This document shows, one piece after another, positions 1 to 11,732 of a DNA stretch of 64,000 bases. The stretch's first letter is position 1. Every line of letters begins with the position of its first letter. A model generated the notes under the pieces. That model searched no databases. It was given only the letters and a program-made list of their open reading frames with translations, and was not told where the DNA came from. Made by a program: the position numbers and the translations under genes. The DNA is from Datisca glomerata (lineage: Eukaryota > Streptophyta > Magnoliopsida > Cucurbitales > Datiscaceae): assembly GCA_003255025.1 (NCBI GenBank), contig QANY01013200.1:520001-584000 (forward strand), read 5' to 3'.

Positions 1-233
1 GAAAGTGACAAAGAGAGGGAGAGAGAGAGAGAAAGACAGAGAGTGCGAAGGAGAAAGAGAGCGAGAGAGAGAGAGAAGGTGACAGAGAGAGGGAGAGAGA
101 GTGGGAGGGAGAGAGCGAGAGTGGGTGAGAGAGAGAGGAAATGATAGAGAGGGAAAGAGAGGAGAAAGAGATGGAGGCATAAAGAGAGAGAGGGAGCGAG
201 ACCGGGAGAGTGGGAAAGAATGATTGAGAGAGT

Positions 234-280
<47 letters not shown>

Positions 281-562
281 TGTGGGCGAGGGAGAAAGAG
301 AGCGAGATAGAGAGAAAGTGAGAGAAAGGGGGAGAGAATGTGGGAGGGAGGGAGAGAGAGAAAGAGAGAGGGAGTGAGAGAGAAAGAGACAAATTGAGAG
401 AGAAAGAGATATAGTGAGAGGGAGAGCGAGAGAGAGGGAGAGAGATAAACAAGGAGAAAGGGAGAGAGACTAAGTGAGAGAGGGAGAGAGGGAAAGAAAG
501 AGAGAGAAAGCGAGGGAGAAAGAATGAGAGAGAGAGAGTGTAAGGGAGAAAGAAAGGAAGAA

Positions 563-593
<31 letters not shown>

Positions 594-924
594 TAGTGCG
601 AGGGAGAAAGAAAGAAAGTGAAAGAGATGGAGAGGGAGAGAAAGAGTCTGAGGGAGAGAAAGGGAGGGAGGGAGAAAGAAAGGGAGAGGGGGAGAGGGAG
701 AAAGATGGAGACATTGAGAGAGAGTGATAGACATAGAGAGAGGGAGAGAGATAGAGAGAGACAGACAAAGAGAGAGATGGAGAGATAGAGATGGAGAGAG
801 AGACATAGGGAGAGACAGAGATAGGGAGAGATAGACATATTGAGTGAGAGAGAGAAATAGAGAGAGATAGACAAAGAAAGGCGGAGAGACAAAGTGTCAG
901 AGAGAGAGGGACAAGGAGCGTGCA

Positions 925-945
<21 letters not shown>
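1..945. repeat. Block A unit, diverged copy
   Basis: This stretch runs through the whole block A word series, from GAAAGTGACAAAGAGAGGG at its start, through ACCGGGAGAGTGGGAAAG (201) and GATGGAGACATTGAGAG (near 703), to GACATATTGAGTGAG and GGACAAGGAGCGTGCAAG at its end. It matches 2,345-3,249 word for word in order, with many small indels, so it looks like an older copy of the same unit. Confidence 0.7.
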
Positions 946-963
<18 letters not shown>

Positions 964-1791
964 TAGAGTGAGAGAGATAGACAATGAGAGAGGGAGAGTG
1001 ACTGAGTGAGAGAGAGTGTGGGAAAGAAAGAGAGAGTGAGAGTATGTGTGTGTGTGTGAGAAAGAGAGATAGCGAGGGAGAAAGAAAGAGAGAGAGAGTG
1101 TGTGTGAGGGAGTGATAGATAGAGTGAGAGAGATAGAGCGAGAGACAGGGTGAGAGATAGATAGAGTGAGAGAGGATGACTGAGTGAGAGAGGGAGAGAG
1201 GGAAATAAAGAGAGAGAGTATGTGTGTGTGTGTGAGAGAGAGAGAGTGAGAGAAATGGAGAGAGAGAGAGGAAGAATGAGAGAGTGAAAGAGAGAGAGTG
1301 AGGGAGAAGAAACAGAGTGCGATAGAGAAAGAGAGAGAGTTGGTGTGAGAGAGGGAGAGAGTGAAAGAAGAGAGAGAGTAAGAGAGAGAGATGGCGAGGG
1401 AGAAAGAGAGAGAGTGAGAGAGAGAGATAGCGAGGGACAAAGAGAGTGAGAGAATGAGAAAGTGAGAGAGAGGGGGAGCGAGAGTGCGAGGGAGGGAGGG
1501 AGGGCGTGAGAGAGACACAGTCAGAGAGAGAGAAAGAAGGAGAGATGGAGACATAGAGAGAGGGAGTGAAAGAGAGAGAGGAAGAGAGAGAAATAGAGAG
1601 AGACAAGGAAAGAGAGGGGGAGAGTAAGAGAGAGAGTGAGACGGAGACATAGAGAGAGAAACATAGGGGCAGAGAGAGATAGAGACAGAGAGAGATAGAC
1701 ACTTAGAGAGGGAAGAGAGAGAGAGAGATAAAGATAGGGAGAGAGAGAGACGAGGGAAAAGGCGAAAACATGGAGAGAGAGTGGGAGAGAG

Positions 1792-1831
<40 letters not shown>

Positions 1832-2314
1832 CGAGACCGGGTGAGTGGGAAAGAAAGATTGAGAGAGTGACAGAGAGAGAGAGAAAGAGAGTGTGTGCGA
1901 GCGACAAAGAGAGGAGATAGAGAGAAAGTCAGAGAGAGGGGGAAAGAGAGTAGGAAGGAGGGAGAGAGAGACAATTTGAGAGAGAGCGATAGAGAGAGAG
2001 TGAGAGTGAGAGAGTGTGTGGGATAGAGAGAAAGAGAGAGAGATAGAGACAGAGAGAGACAGAGATAGAAAGAGAGAGATAGAGAGAGGGAGAGAGAGAT
2101 AGACACATAGAAAGGAGAGAAATAGAGAGAGAAACACATATAGAGAGAGACAAAGAGTGGGAGAAAGATGGTGGAAGAGACGGAAACATGAAAAGAGAGA
2201 AACGTGAGTGAGGGAGAGAGAAATAGTGTGAGGGAGAAAGAGAGAGAGAGTGACTGCGAGGGAGAGAGAAAAAGTAAGTTAGTGAGAGATAGAGCGGGAG
2301 AGCGGGAGAGAGAA

Positions 2315-2344
<30 letters not shown>
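946..2344. repeat. Block A linker: TG cassettes and partial units
   Basis: The stretch holds two GGGAAAnAAAGAGAGAG-TATGTGTGTG cassettes with TG runs at 1,045-1,058 and 1,221-1,234. A partial unit with GAGACCGGGTGAGTGGG follows at about 1,830, then AGACACATAGAAAGGAGAG words near 2,100. Those last words recur near 5,400, so this linker and 5,100-5,500 share ancestry. No gene was seen. Confidence 0.6.
1045..1058. repeat. (TG)7 microsatellite
   Basis: A pure TG run follows GAGAGTA. The same GAGAGTA-(TG)n-AGAAAGAGAG cassette recurs at 4,228 and 6,585, so the run is part of the higher-order unit rather than a random expansion. Confidence 0.85.
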
Positions 2345-2345
<1 letters not shown>

Positions 2346-2575
2346 CAAAGAGAGGGAGAGAGAGAAAAACACAAAGAGCGCGAAGGAGAAAGTGAGCGAG
2401 AGAGAGAGAGAAGGTGATAGAGAGAGGGAGAGAGAGAATGGGAGGGAGAGAGCGAGAGAGGGTGAGAGAGAGAGGAAATGATAGAGAGGGAAAGAGAGGA
2501 GAAAGATGTGGAGACATAAAGAGAGAGAGAGGGAGCGAGACCGGGAGAGTGAGAAAGAAAGATTGAGAGAGTGAC

Positions 2576-2606
<31 letters not shown>

Positions 2607-3008
2607 AAGAGAGTGTGTGTGAGGGGGAAAGAGAGCGAGATAGAGAGAAAGTGAGAGAGAGGGGGAGAGAGTAGGAGGGAGGGAGAGAGAGAAAGAAAAA
2701 GGGAGAGAGAGAGAAAGAGACAAATTGAGAGAGAGAGATAGATAGAGTGTGAGGGAGTGTGAGAGAGAGTGAGATAAACAAGGGGAAAGGGAGAGCAACT
2801 GAGCGAGAGATGGGGAGAGGGAAAGAAAGAGAGAGAGAGTGAGGGAGAAAGAGAGAAAGACAGTGCGAGGGAGAGAGAGAAAGTGAAAGAGATGGAGAGG
2901 GAGAGAAAGAGTCTGAGGGAGAGAAAGGGAGGGAGGGAGAGAGAAAGGGAGAGGGGGAGAGGGAGAAAGATGGAGACATTGAGAGAGAGAGATAGACATA
3001 GAGAGAGG

Positions 3009-3040
<32 letters not shown>

Positions 3041-3249
3041 CAGAGAGAGATGGAGGGATAGAGAGAGGGAGAGAGAGAGACATATGGAGAGATAGAGAGA
3101 GGGAGAGAGACAAATATAGGGAGAGACAGAGATAGAGAGAGATAGACATATTGAGTGAGAGAGAGACATAGAGAGAGACAGACAAAGAGAGGGGGAGAGA
3201 CAAAGTGTGAGAGAGAGGGACAAGGAGTGCGCAAGAGAGAGAGAGAGTG
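2345..3249. repeat. Block A unit, tandem copy 1
   Basis: This is the first of two adjacent near-identical units. It starts in GAGAGGGAGAGAGAGAAAAA-CACAAAGAGCGCGAAGG and ends in GTGCGCAAGAGAG. Paired words lie about 904-907 bp downstream: AAGGTGATAG is at 2,411 and 3,318, and GACAAAGAGAGGGGGAG is at 3,181 and 4,085. Only small changes are visible, for example GGGAGAGAGAG at about 2,700 against GGGAGGGAGAG at about 3,604. Such closeness among otherwise diverged units implies a recent duplication or conversion. Confidence 0.85.
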
Positions 3250-3912
3250 ACAAGGAGAGGGAGAGAGAGAGAAAAACACAAAGAGCGCGAAGGAGAAAGT
3301 GAGCGAGAGAGAGAGAGAAGGTGATAGAGAGAGGGAGAGAGAGAATGGGAGGGAGAGAGCGAGAGAGGGTGAGAGAGAGGAAATGATAGAGAGGGAAAGA
3401 GAGGAGAAAGAGATGAGACATAAAGAGAGAGAGAGAGGGAGCGAGACCGGGAGAGTGGGAAAGAAAGATTGAGAGAGTGACAGAGAGAGAGAGAAAGAGA
3501 GAGAGAGAAAGAGAGTGTGTGTGAGGGGGAAAGAGAGCGAGATAGAGAGAAAGTGAGAGAGAGGGGGAGAGAGTAGGAGGGAGGGAGAGAGAGAAAGAAA
3601 AAGGGAGGGAGAGAGAAAGAGACAAATTGAGAGAGAGAGATAGATAGAGTGTGAGGGAGTGTGAGAGAGAGAGTGAGATAAACAAGGGGAAAGGGAGAGC
3701 AACTGAGCGAGAGATGGGGAGAGGGAAAGAAAGAGAGAGAGAGTGAGGGAGAAAGAGAGAAAGACAGTGCGAGGGAGAGAGAGAAAGTGAAAGAGATGGA
3801 GAGGGAGAGAAAGAGTCTGAGGGAGAGAAAGGGAGGGAGGGAGAGAGAAAGGGAGAGGGGGAGAGGGAGAAAGATGGAGACATTGAGAGAGAGAGATAGA
3901 CATAGAGAGAGG

Positions 3913-3944
<32 letters not shown>

Positions 3945-4155
3945 CAGAGAGAGATGGAGGGATAGAGAGAGGGAGAGAGAGAGACATATGGAGAGATAGA
4001 GAGAGGGAGAGAGACAAATATAGGGAGAGACAGAGATAGAGAGAGATAGACATATTGAGTGAGAGAGAGACATAGAGAGAGACAGACAAAGAGAGGGGGA
4101 GAGACAAAGTGTGAGAGAGAGGGACAAGGAGTGCGCAAGAGAGAGAGAGAGTGAG
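3250..4155. repeat. Block A unit, tandem copy 2
   Basis: This is the second copy of the roughly 905-bp unit and directly abuts copy 1. It has the same words in the same order with a handful of single-base and 2-bp differences. It ends at GTGCGCAAGAGAGAG near 4,132-4,147, after which the sequence changes to the TG-cassette linker. Confidence 0.85.
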
Positions 4156-5639
4156 AGAGAGATAGAGTGAGAGAGGGAGAGTGTCTGAGTGACAGAGAGA
4201 GAAGGAAAGAAAGAGAGAGAGAGAGTATGTGTGTGTGTGTGAGAAAGAGAGAGAGCGAGGGAGAAAGAAAGAGAGTGAGAGAGAGTGTGTGGGAGAGTGA
4301 TAGATAGAGTGAGAGAGAACGAGAGACTTGGAGAGAGATAGACAGGGAGAGAGGGAGGGTGAGTGAGTGAGAGAGGGAGAGAGGGAAAGAAAGAGAGAGA
4401 GAGTTATAGATAGATAGATAGATATATAGAGAGAGATAGAAAGAGTGCGAGTGTGTGTGTGGGAGAGTGATAGATAGAGTTAGAGAGATAGAGCGAGAGA
4501 CAGGGAGAGAGGGAGGGAGGGAGAGAGGGACAGACGGAAAGAAAGAGAGAGAGTATGTGTGTTTGTGAGAGAGAGAGTGTAAGAGAAATGGAGAGAGAGG
4601 AAGAAAGAGAGAGTGGGAGAGAGAGGGCGAGGGAGAAAGATAGATGAATAGAGAGAGAGAGAGCGAGAGAGAGAGAGATAGAGAAACAGAGCAAGAGAGG
4701 GAGAGAGGAAAAGAAACAGAGAGCGATAGAGAGAGAGTTGGAGCGAGAGTGAAAGAAGAGAGAGATAAGAGAGGGAGAGAGTGAGAGAGTGAGAGAGAGA
4801 AAGATATCGAGGGACAAATAGAGCGAGAGAATGAGAAAGTGAGAGAGAGAGGGGGAACGAGAGCGCGAGGGAGGGAGGGAGAACGAGAGAGAGACAAAGT
4901 CAGAGAGAGAGAAAGAGAGAGAGATGGAGAGATAGAGAGGGAGGGAGTGAAAGAGAGAGAGGAAGAGAAAGAAATAGAGAGAGACAAGGAGAGAGAGGGG
5001 GAGAGCGGGAGAGAGAGTAAGACGGAGACATAGAGAGAGAAAGATAGGGGTAGAGAGATAGAGAGATATAGACACATAGAGAGGGCAGAGAGAGAGATAA
5101 AGATAGGGAGAGAGAGACGAAGGAAGAGGCAGAGACATGGAGAGAGAGGAGAGTGTGTGCGAGCGACAAAGAGAGCGAGATAGAGAGAAAGTCAAAGAGA
5201 GGGGGAGAGAGAGTAGAAGGGAGGGACAGAGAGAGACAATTTGAGAGAGAGCGATAGAGAGAGATTGAGAGTGAGAGAGAATGTTGGATAGAGAGAAAGA
5301 GAGAGAGATAGAGAGAGATAAAGAGAGACAGGGACAGAGATAGACAGAGAGAGATAGTGACTTAGGGAGAGAGTTAGAAAGATAGGGAGAGAGAGATAGA
5401 CACATAGAGAGGAGAGAAATTGAGAAAGAAACACATAGAGAGAGACAAAGAGTGGGAGAAAGATGGGGGAAGAGACGGATATATGAAAAGAGAGAAAATT
5501 GAGTGAGGGAGAGAGAAAGAGTGAGGGAGAAAGAGAGAGAGAGAGAGAAAGAGTGCGAGGGAGAGAGAGTGTGAGAGAGCGAGAGAGAGAGAAAGAGAGA
5601 GAGATAGAGAGAGAGAATGGGAGAGAGAAAGTCATAAAG
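4156..5639. repeat. Block A linker: TG cassettes, short GATA run, mixed GA words
   Basis: The linker opens with GAAAGAAAGAGAG-TATGTGTGTG (TG run 4,228-4,241), then a short GATA run (about 4,405-4,432), a second TG cassette near 4,553, and words GAGCGAGAGCGCGAGGG near 4,855. A stretch at 5,100-5,500 echoes 1,700-2,200. No gene was seen. Confidence 0.6.
4405..4432. repeat. Short (GATA)n run
   Basis: About five GATA units end in TATATAG. It is one of the few tetranucleotide runs in block A, whereas they dominate block C. Confidence 0.8.
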
Positions 5640-6452
5640 AGAGGGAGAGAGAGAGGGAGACGGAGAGCGCGAAGGAGAAATAGAGAGATAGAGAGAGAAG
5701 GTGACAGACAGAGGGAGAGAGAGAGTGGGAGGGAGAGAGCGAGAGAGAGAGTGGGAGGGAGAGAGCGAGAGAGGGTGAGAGAGAGAGGAAATGATAAAGA
5801 GGGAAAGAGAGGAGAAAGAGATGGAGACATAAAGAGAGAGAAAGGGAAAGAGATAGAGAGAAAGAAGAAGAGAGAGAGAGGAAGAAAAAGAGAGAGTGAG
5901 AGAGAGAGAGAGCGCGAGAGAGAAAGAGAGAGAAAGAGAGAGAGGGAGATAGAGTGAGAGAGTGTGAGAGAGAGGGAGAGAGATAAACAGGGAGAAAGGG
6001 AAAGAGACTGAGTGAGAGAGGGAGAAAGGGAAAGAAAGAGAGTGTGTGTGTGAGAGAGAGAGAGAGCGAGGGAGAAAGAATGAGAGAGAGAGTGTGCGAG
6101 GGAGAAAGAAAGACAGAGAGAGAGAGATAGAGAAAGAGAGATAGTGTGAGGGAGAAAGAGAGAAAGTGAGAGAGATGAAGAGGGAGAGAGAGAGTCTGAA
6201 GGAGAGAGAGGGAGGGAGGGAAGGAGAAAGGGAGAGGGAGAGAGGGAGATAAAGATGGAGACATAAAGAGAGGGAGAGAAAGATTGAGAGAGAGATGGAG
6301 AGATAGAGGGAGGGAGAGAGAGAAAGATAGGGAGAGACAGAGATAGAGAGAGAGATAGACATATAGAATGAGAGAGAGACATAAAGAGAGATAGACAAAG
6401 AGATGGGGAGAGACAAAGTGTGAGAGAGAGAGGGACAAGGAGAGCGCAAGAG
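5640..6452. repeat. Block A unit, partial diverged copy
   Basis: The unit word order returns: GAGCGCGAAGGAGAAA, GAAGGTGACAGACAG, GAGTGGGAGGGAGAGAGCG (partly doubled at 5,729-5,770), AGATGGAGACATAAAG at about 5,819, and GACAAGGAGAGCGCAAG at about 6,433. The middle differs from 2,345-3,249, so it is an older relative. Confidence 0.6.
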
Positions 6453-6937
6453 AGAGAGAGAAAGAGAGAGAGAGAATGAGAGAGACAGAGAGAGATAGGG
6501 AGAGAGATAGACAGTGAGAGAGGGAGGGTGACTAAGTGAGAGAGAGAAAGGGAGAGGGAAAGAAAGAGAGAGAGAGAGAGAGTATGTGTGTGTGTGTGTG
6601 AGAAAGAGAGAGAGCGAGGGAGAAAGAAAGAGGGAGAGAGTGAGAGAGATAGAGCGAGAGACAGGGAGAGAGATAGACAGGGAGAGAGGGAGAGTGACTA
6701 AGTGAGAGAGGGAGACAGGGAAAGAGAGAGAGAGTATGTGTGTGAGAGAGAGTGAGAGAGAGAGAAGAAGAAGAAAGATAGAGAGTGAGAGAGAGAGAGA
6801 GATAGCGAGGGAGAAAGATAGATGAATAGATAGAGAGAGAGTGAGAGAGATAGATAGAGAGGAAGAGAGAAACGGTGCAAGGGAGGGAGAGAGGAAAAGA
6901 AATAGAGAAAGAGAGAGAGTGAGTTAGTGAGAGATAG

Positions 6938-6949
<12 letters not shown>
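6453..6949. repeat. Block A linker with TG cassettes
   Basis: Two GGGAAAGAnAGAGAG-TATGTGTG cassettes lie at about 6,558-6,600 (TG run 6,585-6,600) and 6,718-6,742, followed by GATAGATGAATAGATAG near 6,817-6,834. The order parallels 4,200-4,680. Confidence 0.6.
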
Positions 6950-6986
<37 letters not shown>

Positions 6987-7695
6987 GAGAGAGAAAGTGA
7001 TAGAGAGAAAGACAGAGAGCACGAAGGAGAAAAAGAGTGAGAGAGAGAGAAGGTGACAGAGAGAGGGAGAGAGAGTGGGAGGGAGAGAGCGAGAGAAGGT
7101 GAGAGACAGAGAGAAAATGATAGAGAGAGGGAAAATGAGTAGAAAGAGATGGAGACATAAAGAGAGAGAGGGGGAGGGAGATAGAGAGAGAGAAAAAGAG
7201 AGAGAGAGAGAGGAAGAAAGAGAGAGAGAGAGTGAGAGAGAGATAGAGTGAGAGAGAGCGAGAGAGAGGAAGAGAGATAAACAGGGAGAAAGGGAGAAAG
7301 ACTGAGTGAGAGAGGGAGAGAGGGAAATAAAGAGAGAGACTGTGTGTGTGTGAGAGAGCAAGAGAGCGAGGGGCAAAGAATGAGAGAGAGAGAGAGCGCG
7401 AGGGAGAAAGAAAGACAGACACAAAGAGAGAGACAAATAGATAGATAGAGAGAGTGTGTGTGTGCGAGGGAGAAAAAGCGAAAGTGAGAGAGATGGAGAG
7501 GGAGAGAGAGTGTCTGAGGGAGAGATAGGGAGGGAGGGAGAGAGAAAGGAAAGGGGGAGAGGGAGAGAAAGATGAGAGAGAGAGATAGATAGACAGAAAG
7601 AGAGATGGAGGGATAGAGAGTGGGAGAGACACATAGAGAGACAGACAAAGAGAGGGGGAGAGACAAAGTGTGAGAGAGAGACGGACAAGGAGCGC

Positions 7696-7710
<15 letters not shown>
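6950..7710. repeat. Block A unit, partial diverged copy
   Basis: Words run from GAGCACGAAGGAGAAA (about 7,017) through GAAGGTGACAGAGAG, GGGAGGGAGAGAGCGAG and AGATGGAGACATAAAG (about 7,148) to GGACAAGGAGCGCGTAAG (about 7,682). It is the last copy with the full closing word in this block. Confidence 0.6.
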
Positions 7711-7734
<24 letters not shown>

Positions 7735-10700
7735 AGTGAGAGAGCGAAAGGGAGAGAGAGAGAGGGAGGGAGAGAGAGGGAGGGAGAGAGAGGGAGGGAG
7801 GGATGGGGAGAAAGAGGGAGGGAGGGAGAGAGAGCGAGGGAGAAAGATAGATAAATAGCTAGCTAGCTAAATAGATAGATAGATAGATAGAGAGAGAGGG
7901 ACATATAGATGGAGAGAGAGAGAGGGAGACAGAGATAGAGAGAGTGGGAGAGAGAAAGTGATAGAGAGAGGGAGAGAGAGAGAGTGCGAAGGAGAAAGAG
8001 AGTGAGGAGAGAGAGTGAGGAAGAGGGAGCGAGAGAGTGGGAGGGAGAGAGAGTGAGGGAGGGTGAGAGAGTGATAGAGGAGACATAGATGGAGACTTAA
8101 AAAGAGAAAGAGAGAGAGTGAGAGAGATAGACACATAGAGAGAGAGGGACATATAGAGAGACATATAATGAAAGGGACCGAGAGGGGGGAAGAGATGGAA
8201 GCATGAAGAGAGAGTGAGCGAGAGAGAGATAGATAGATAGAGTGAGAGAGATAGAGCGTGAGACAGGGAGAGAGATAGACAAGGAGAGAGGGATAGTGAC
8301 TGAGTGAGAGAGGGAGAGAGGGAAAGAAAGAGAGAGAGAGTATGTGTGTGTGCGAGAGAGAAAGAGAGTGGGAGAAAGAAAGAGACACACAGAGAGAGAT
8401 AAAGAGGTAGAGATATAGAAAGAGAGACAAATAAAGAAATGAAGAGAGAGGGGGAAGAGATGGGACAAAGAGAGGGAGAGAGGGGGAAGAGACGGAGACA
8501 TGGATAGAAAGAGGGAGAGTGTATGTGTGTGTCTATGCGAGGGAGAAAGAGAGAGAGAAAGTGAGTGAGAGAGGGAAAGGGGGAGAGGGAAAGAAGAGAG
8601 AGGGATGGAGTGAGATAGAGTGAGAGAGAGATAGATAGATAGATAGCTAGCTAGATAGATAGATAGATAAAAAGAGAGCGAGAGTGAGAGAAAGAGGGAG
8701 GGAGAGAGGGATAGAGAGAGAGAAAGAAAGAGTGAGTGTGAGTGCGAGGGTGAAAGAGAGAGGGAGAGAGAGAAAGAGGGAGTGCGAGTGAGAAAAAGAG
8801 AGAGACAGAGAGAGATAGAGATAGAGAGAGAGAGAAGGAGCGAGAGGGACAGAGGGAGGGAGGGAGGGAGGGAGAGAGAGAGAGAGGGAGCCAGAGAATG
8901 ATAGAGAGAGGGAGCGAGAGAATGATAGAGGGAGGAGTGAGAGAGTGAGATAAATAGATACAAAGAGAGAGAGAGAGAGAGATGGAGAGAGAAAGAGAGA
9001 GAGAGAGACAAAGAGAGAGAGACAGAGAGAGAGAAGGAGCGAGAGAGAGAGAGGGAGGGAGAGAGAGAGAGAAAATGAGCGAGAGAGTGAGATAAATAGA
9101 TACACACTGAGGGAGAGAGAGAGAGAGGGAGAGTGAGAAAGAGAGAGAGAAACGGAGAGAGAACGAGAGAAGGAGCAAGAGAGACAGAGGGAGGGAGGGA
9201 GAGAGAGAGGGGGGAAGGAGCAAGAGAGAGTGATAAAGAGTGAGAAGGAGCAAGAGTGTGAGAGAAATAGATACAGAGAGAGAAGGGGAGAGGGAGAGCG
9301 AGGGAGAAAGATAGTTACATAGATAGATAGATAGATAGACAGGTAGAGAGAGAGACACATATATAGAGAGTGAGAGAGTGACGGAGAGAGATAGACAGGA
9401 AGCGGAGAAAGAGTGCGAGAGAGGGAGAGAGGGAAAGAAGAGGGAGAGTAAGAGAGAGCGAGAGATCAGAAAGTGAAAGAGAGAGGGGGAGGGAGGAAGG
9501 CAGAGGGACAAAGTAGAGAGAAAGAGAGAAAGATGGAGACATAGAGAGAGAGTGTGTGTGTGAGAGAGAGAGTGATAGAGAGAGGGAGTGAGAGAGAGAG
9601 AGAGGAAGAGAGAGAAATATAGAGAGACAGGGAGAGAGAGGGAGAGAGAGAATGAATCAGAGATATAGAAAGATAAAGATAGGGGAGAGAGATAGAGACA
9701 TAGAGAGAAATACAGAGAGAGACATAGAGAGAGAGATAAAGAGAGGGAGAGAGAGAGGAAGAGACGGAGTCATAGTGAGAAAGTGGGAGAGAGAGAGCGA
9801 GGGAGAAAGAGACAGGGAGGGGAGAGAGAGATGGAGCGAGAGTGGGAGAGAGGGAAAGAAGAGAGAGTAAGAGAGAGAGTGTGTGAGGGAGAGAGAGAGA
9901 TAGCGAGGGACAAAGAGAGCGAGGAAGTGAGAAAGTGAAAGAAAGAGAGGTAGCGAGAGTAGGAGGGAGGGACGGAGAGGGAGAGAGAGAGAGACAAAGT
10001 TAGAGAGAGATGGAGACATAGAGACAGAGAGAAAGTGTGAGTGATAGAGAGAGGGAATGAGAGAGAGGAAGAGAGAGAAATGGAGAGAGACAGGGAGAGA
10101 GAGGGAGAGAGAGTGAATGAGACAGAGACATAGAGAGATAAAGATAGGGAGAGAGAGATAGAGAGAGGGAGAGAGAGAGAGGAAGGAAGAGACGTAGACA
10201 TGGAGAGAGAGGAAGAGAGACACAGAGAGAGTGCGAGGGAGAAAGAGATACAAAAAGAGAGAAACTGAGTGTGAGAGAGAGAGGGAGGGAGGGGGATAGA
10301 GAGAGAGAGAGAAGGAGTGAGCGAGAGAGAGAGAAGTAAAGATAGATAGATAGATTAAGAGAGGGAGAGTGAGAGAGAGGGAGAGAGAACGGCAGAGAGG
10401 GGGAGAGTGAGATAGAGAGAAGGAGAGAGAGAGAAGGAGAGAGAGAGAGAGGGAGACAAAGAGGGAGACAAAGAGAGATAGAGAAAGAGAGTGAGAGACG
10501 GAGTGAGAGAGGGAGAGTGGGAATGAAGTTTTAAAAGTGTGACAGAGAGAGAGAGTGTGTGAGAAGGAGAGAGATAGTGTGTGCGAGGGACAAAGAGAGC
10601 GAGGTAGAGAGAAAGTGAGAGAGAGGGGGAGAGAGAGTCGGAAGGAGGGAGAGAGAGGGAGAGAGATAAATTGAGTGATAAAGAGAGAAATAGTGATAGG

Positions 10701-10773
10701 GAGAGAGAGGGGAGAGAGAGAAAGAAAGAGATAGACAGAGATAGACAGAGAGAGATAGAGAGAAATAGAGAGA
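7711..10773. repeat. Block A distal part: GGGA-rich and mixed GA repeats
   Basis: GGGA-rich runs (about 7,760-7,835, 8,845-8,885 and 9,185-9,215) alternate with GA words and short GATA runs that contain TAGCTAGCTA (7,856-7,867 and 8,643-8,653). A TG cassette lies at about 8,340. Near 9,660-10,200 ATAAAGATAGGGAGAGAGA recurs in two roughly 470-bp spaced copies. The last 300 bp return to GAGGGGGAGAGAGAGTCGG words. No gene was seen. Confidence 0.7.
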
Positions 10774-11619
10774 GAGCATATTAAGGATTTATATCAATAT
10801 GATGATGATTTGGGTAAAGTATATGCATCTAATGATTGTGGGGTTGTTTCGGATGATTTTTACTTGTTTGATGGTTTCTTGTTTAAGAGAAATAGGTTGT
10901 GCATTCCTAAGTGTTCTATGAGGGAATTGTTGATTAAGGAAGCACATGGAGGAGGCTTAATGGGGTATTTTGGGGTAAATCAGACCTATGAGATGCTGTT
11001 AGCATATTTCTTTTGGCCTGGTATGAAACATGACGTGCATAAGGTTTGTGAGCATTGCATTACATGTAGAGAAGCTAAGTCTAGGTTGAAACCACATGGG
11101 TTGTATACACCACTACCTGTTCCTAGTGAACCTTGGACAGTTTTGTCTATGGATTTTGTGCTTGGATTGCCTAAAACTAGGAAAGGCCGTGATAGTATCT
11201 TTGTCGTGGTTGATAGATTTAGTAAGATCGCTCATTTTATACCATATCATAAAACTGATGATGCTAAGTTGATTGCTGATTTATTTTTCAAAGAAGTTGT
11301 GCAATTACATGGAATACCTAAGAGCATTGTTAGTGATAGAGATGTTAAATTTTTGAGTCACTCTTGGCTTGTGTTATGGGGAAAGTTAGGAACTAAGTTA
11401 CTATTTTCAACTACTTGTCATCCTCAAACAGATGGGCAAACTGAGGTAGTTAATAAGACGTTGATTACTTTACTTAGGGCAATCATAGAAAAGAACATTA
11501 GGACATGGGAGGATTGTTTGCCATTTGTGGAGTTGGCTTACAATAGGGTTATCCATAGCACTACTCATTGTTCTCCATTTGAGATTATTTATGGATTTAA
11601 TCCGCTCACTCCTATTGAA

Positions 11620-11622
11620 TAA
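11620..11622 (+). other. In-frame TAA stop inside integrase
   Basis: The reading frame ends at Pro-Ile-Glu-TAA, then resumes as Leu-Pro-Leu-Pro-Pro without a frameshift. In related elements a sense residue, usually hydrophobic, stands here just before LPLP, so a one-base change from a leucine codon is the simplest origin. This is inference. Confidence 0.85.
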
Positions 11623-11732
11623 TTACCATTACCACCTAACAATTTTGTGGGTGTTGATGCTAATTCTAAGGCAGATTTGGTAAAGAAGCTACATCAACAA
11701 GTTAAAGAGAGGATTGAAAAGCAAAATGCTCA

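Larger units (their letters stand above)
1..10773. repeat. Block A: polypurine satellite array, about 0.9-kb units
   Basis: The + strand is almost only A and G, with short T- or C-bearing words. Ordered words recur: GAAAGTGACA, TGCGAAGGAGAAAGAG, GGGAGGGAGAGAGCGAG, AGATGGAGACATAAAGAG, GAGACCGGGAGAGTGGG, GACAAAGTGTGAGAG and GGACAAGGAGTGCGCAAG. ACCGGG falls at 201, 1,836, 2,540 and 3,446. The closing word GACAAGGAGnGCGnAAG falls near 910, 3,220, 4,125, 6,435 and 7,690. Between full units lie TG-bearing stretches and plain GA. No gene, RNA or transposon was seen in this stretch. The minus-strand Ser/Leu open frames are repeat artefacts. Confidence 0.9.

Noticed and set aside
524..727. Plus-strand Arg/Glu-rich open frames, here and at many other sites
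   Set aside because: GAGAGA reads as Arg-Glu. The frames are short, end at TAG in GATAG or TGA words, and duplicated ones only mirror duplicated DNA.
2345..4155. CRISPR-like array of regular repeats and spacers
   Set aside because: The repeats are long degenerate satellite units in a plant nuclear context, without unique spacers or cas genes.
470..10779. Very long minus-strand Ser/Leu-rich open frames in block A (similar ones reach 1,344 codons elsewhere in the window)
   Set aside because: CTCTCT reads as Ser-Leu in every frame and contains few stop triplets. Overlapping frames on the same strand are equally open, there is no domain, and the frames shift with each repeat indel. They are composition artefacts.
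10810..11622. A stand-alone gene starting at 10,810
   Set aside because: The first codon is TTG and the frame is already open and homologous upstream to 10,774. It is the truncated middle of a pol polyprotein.
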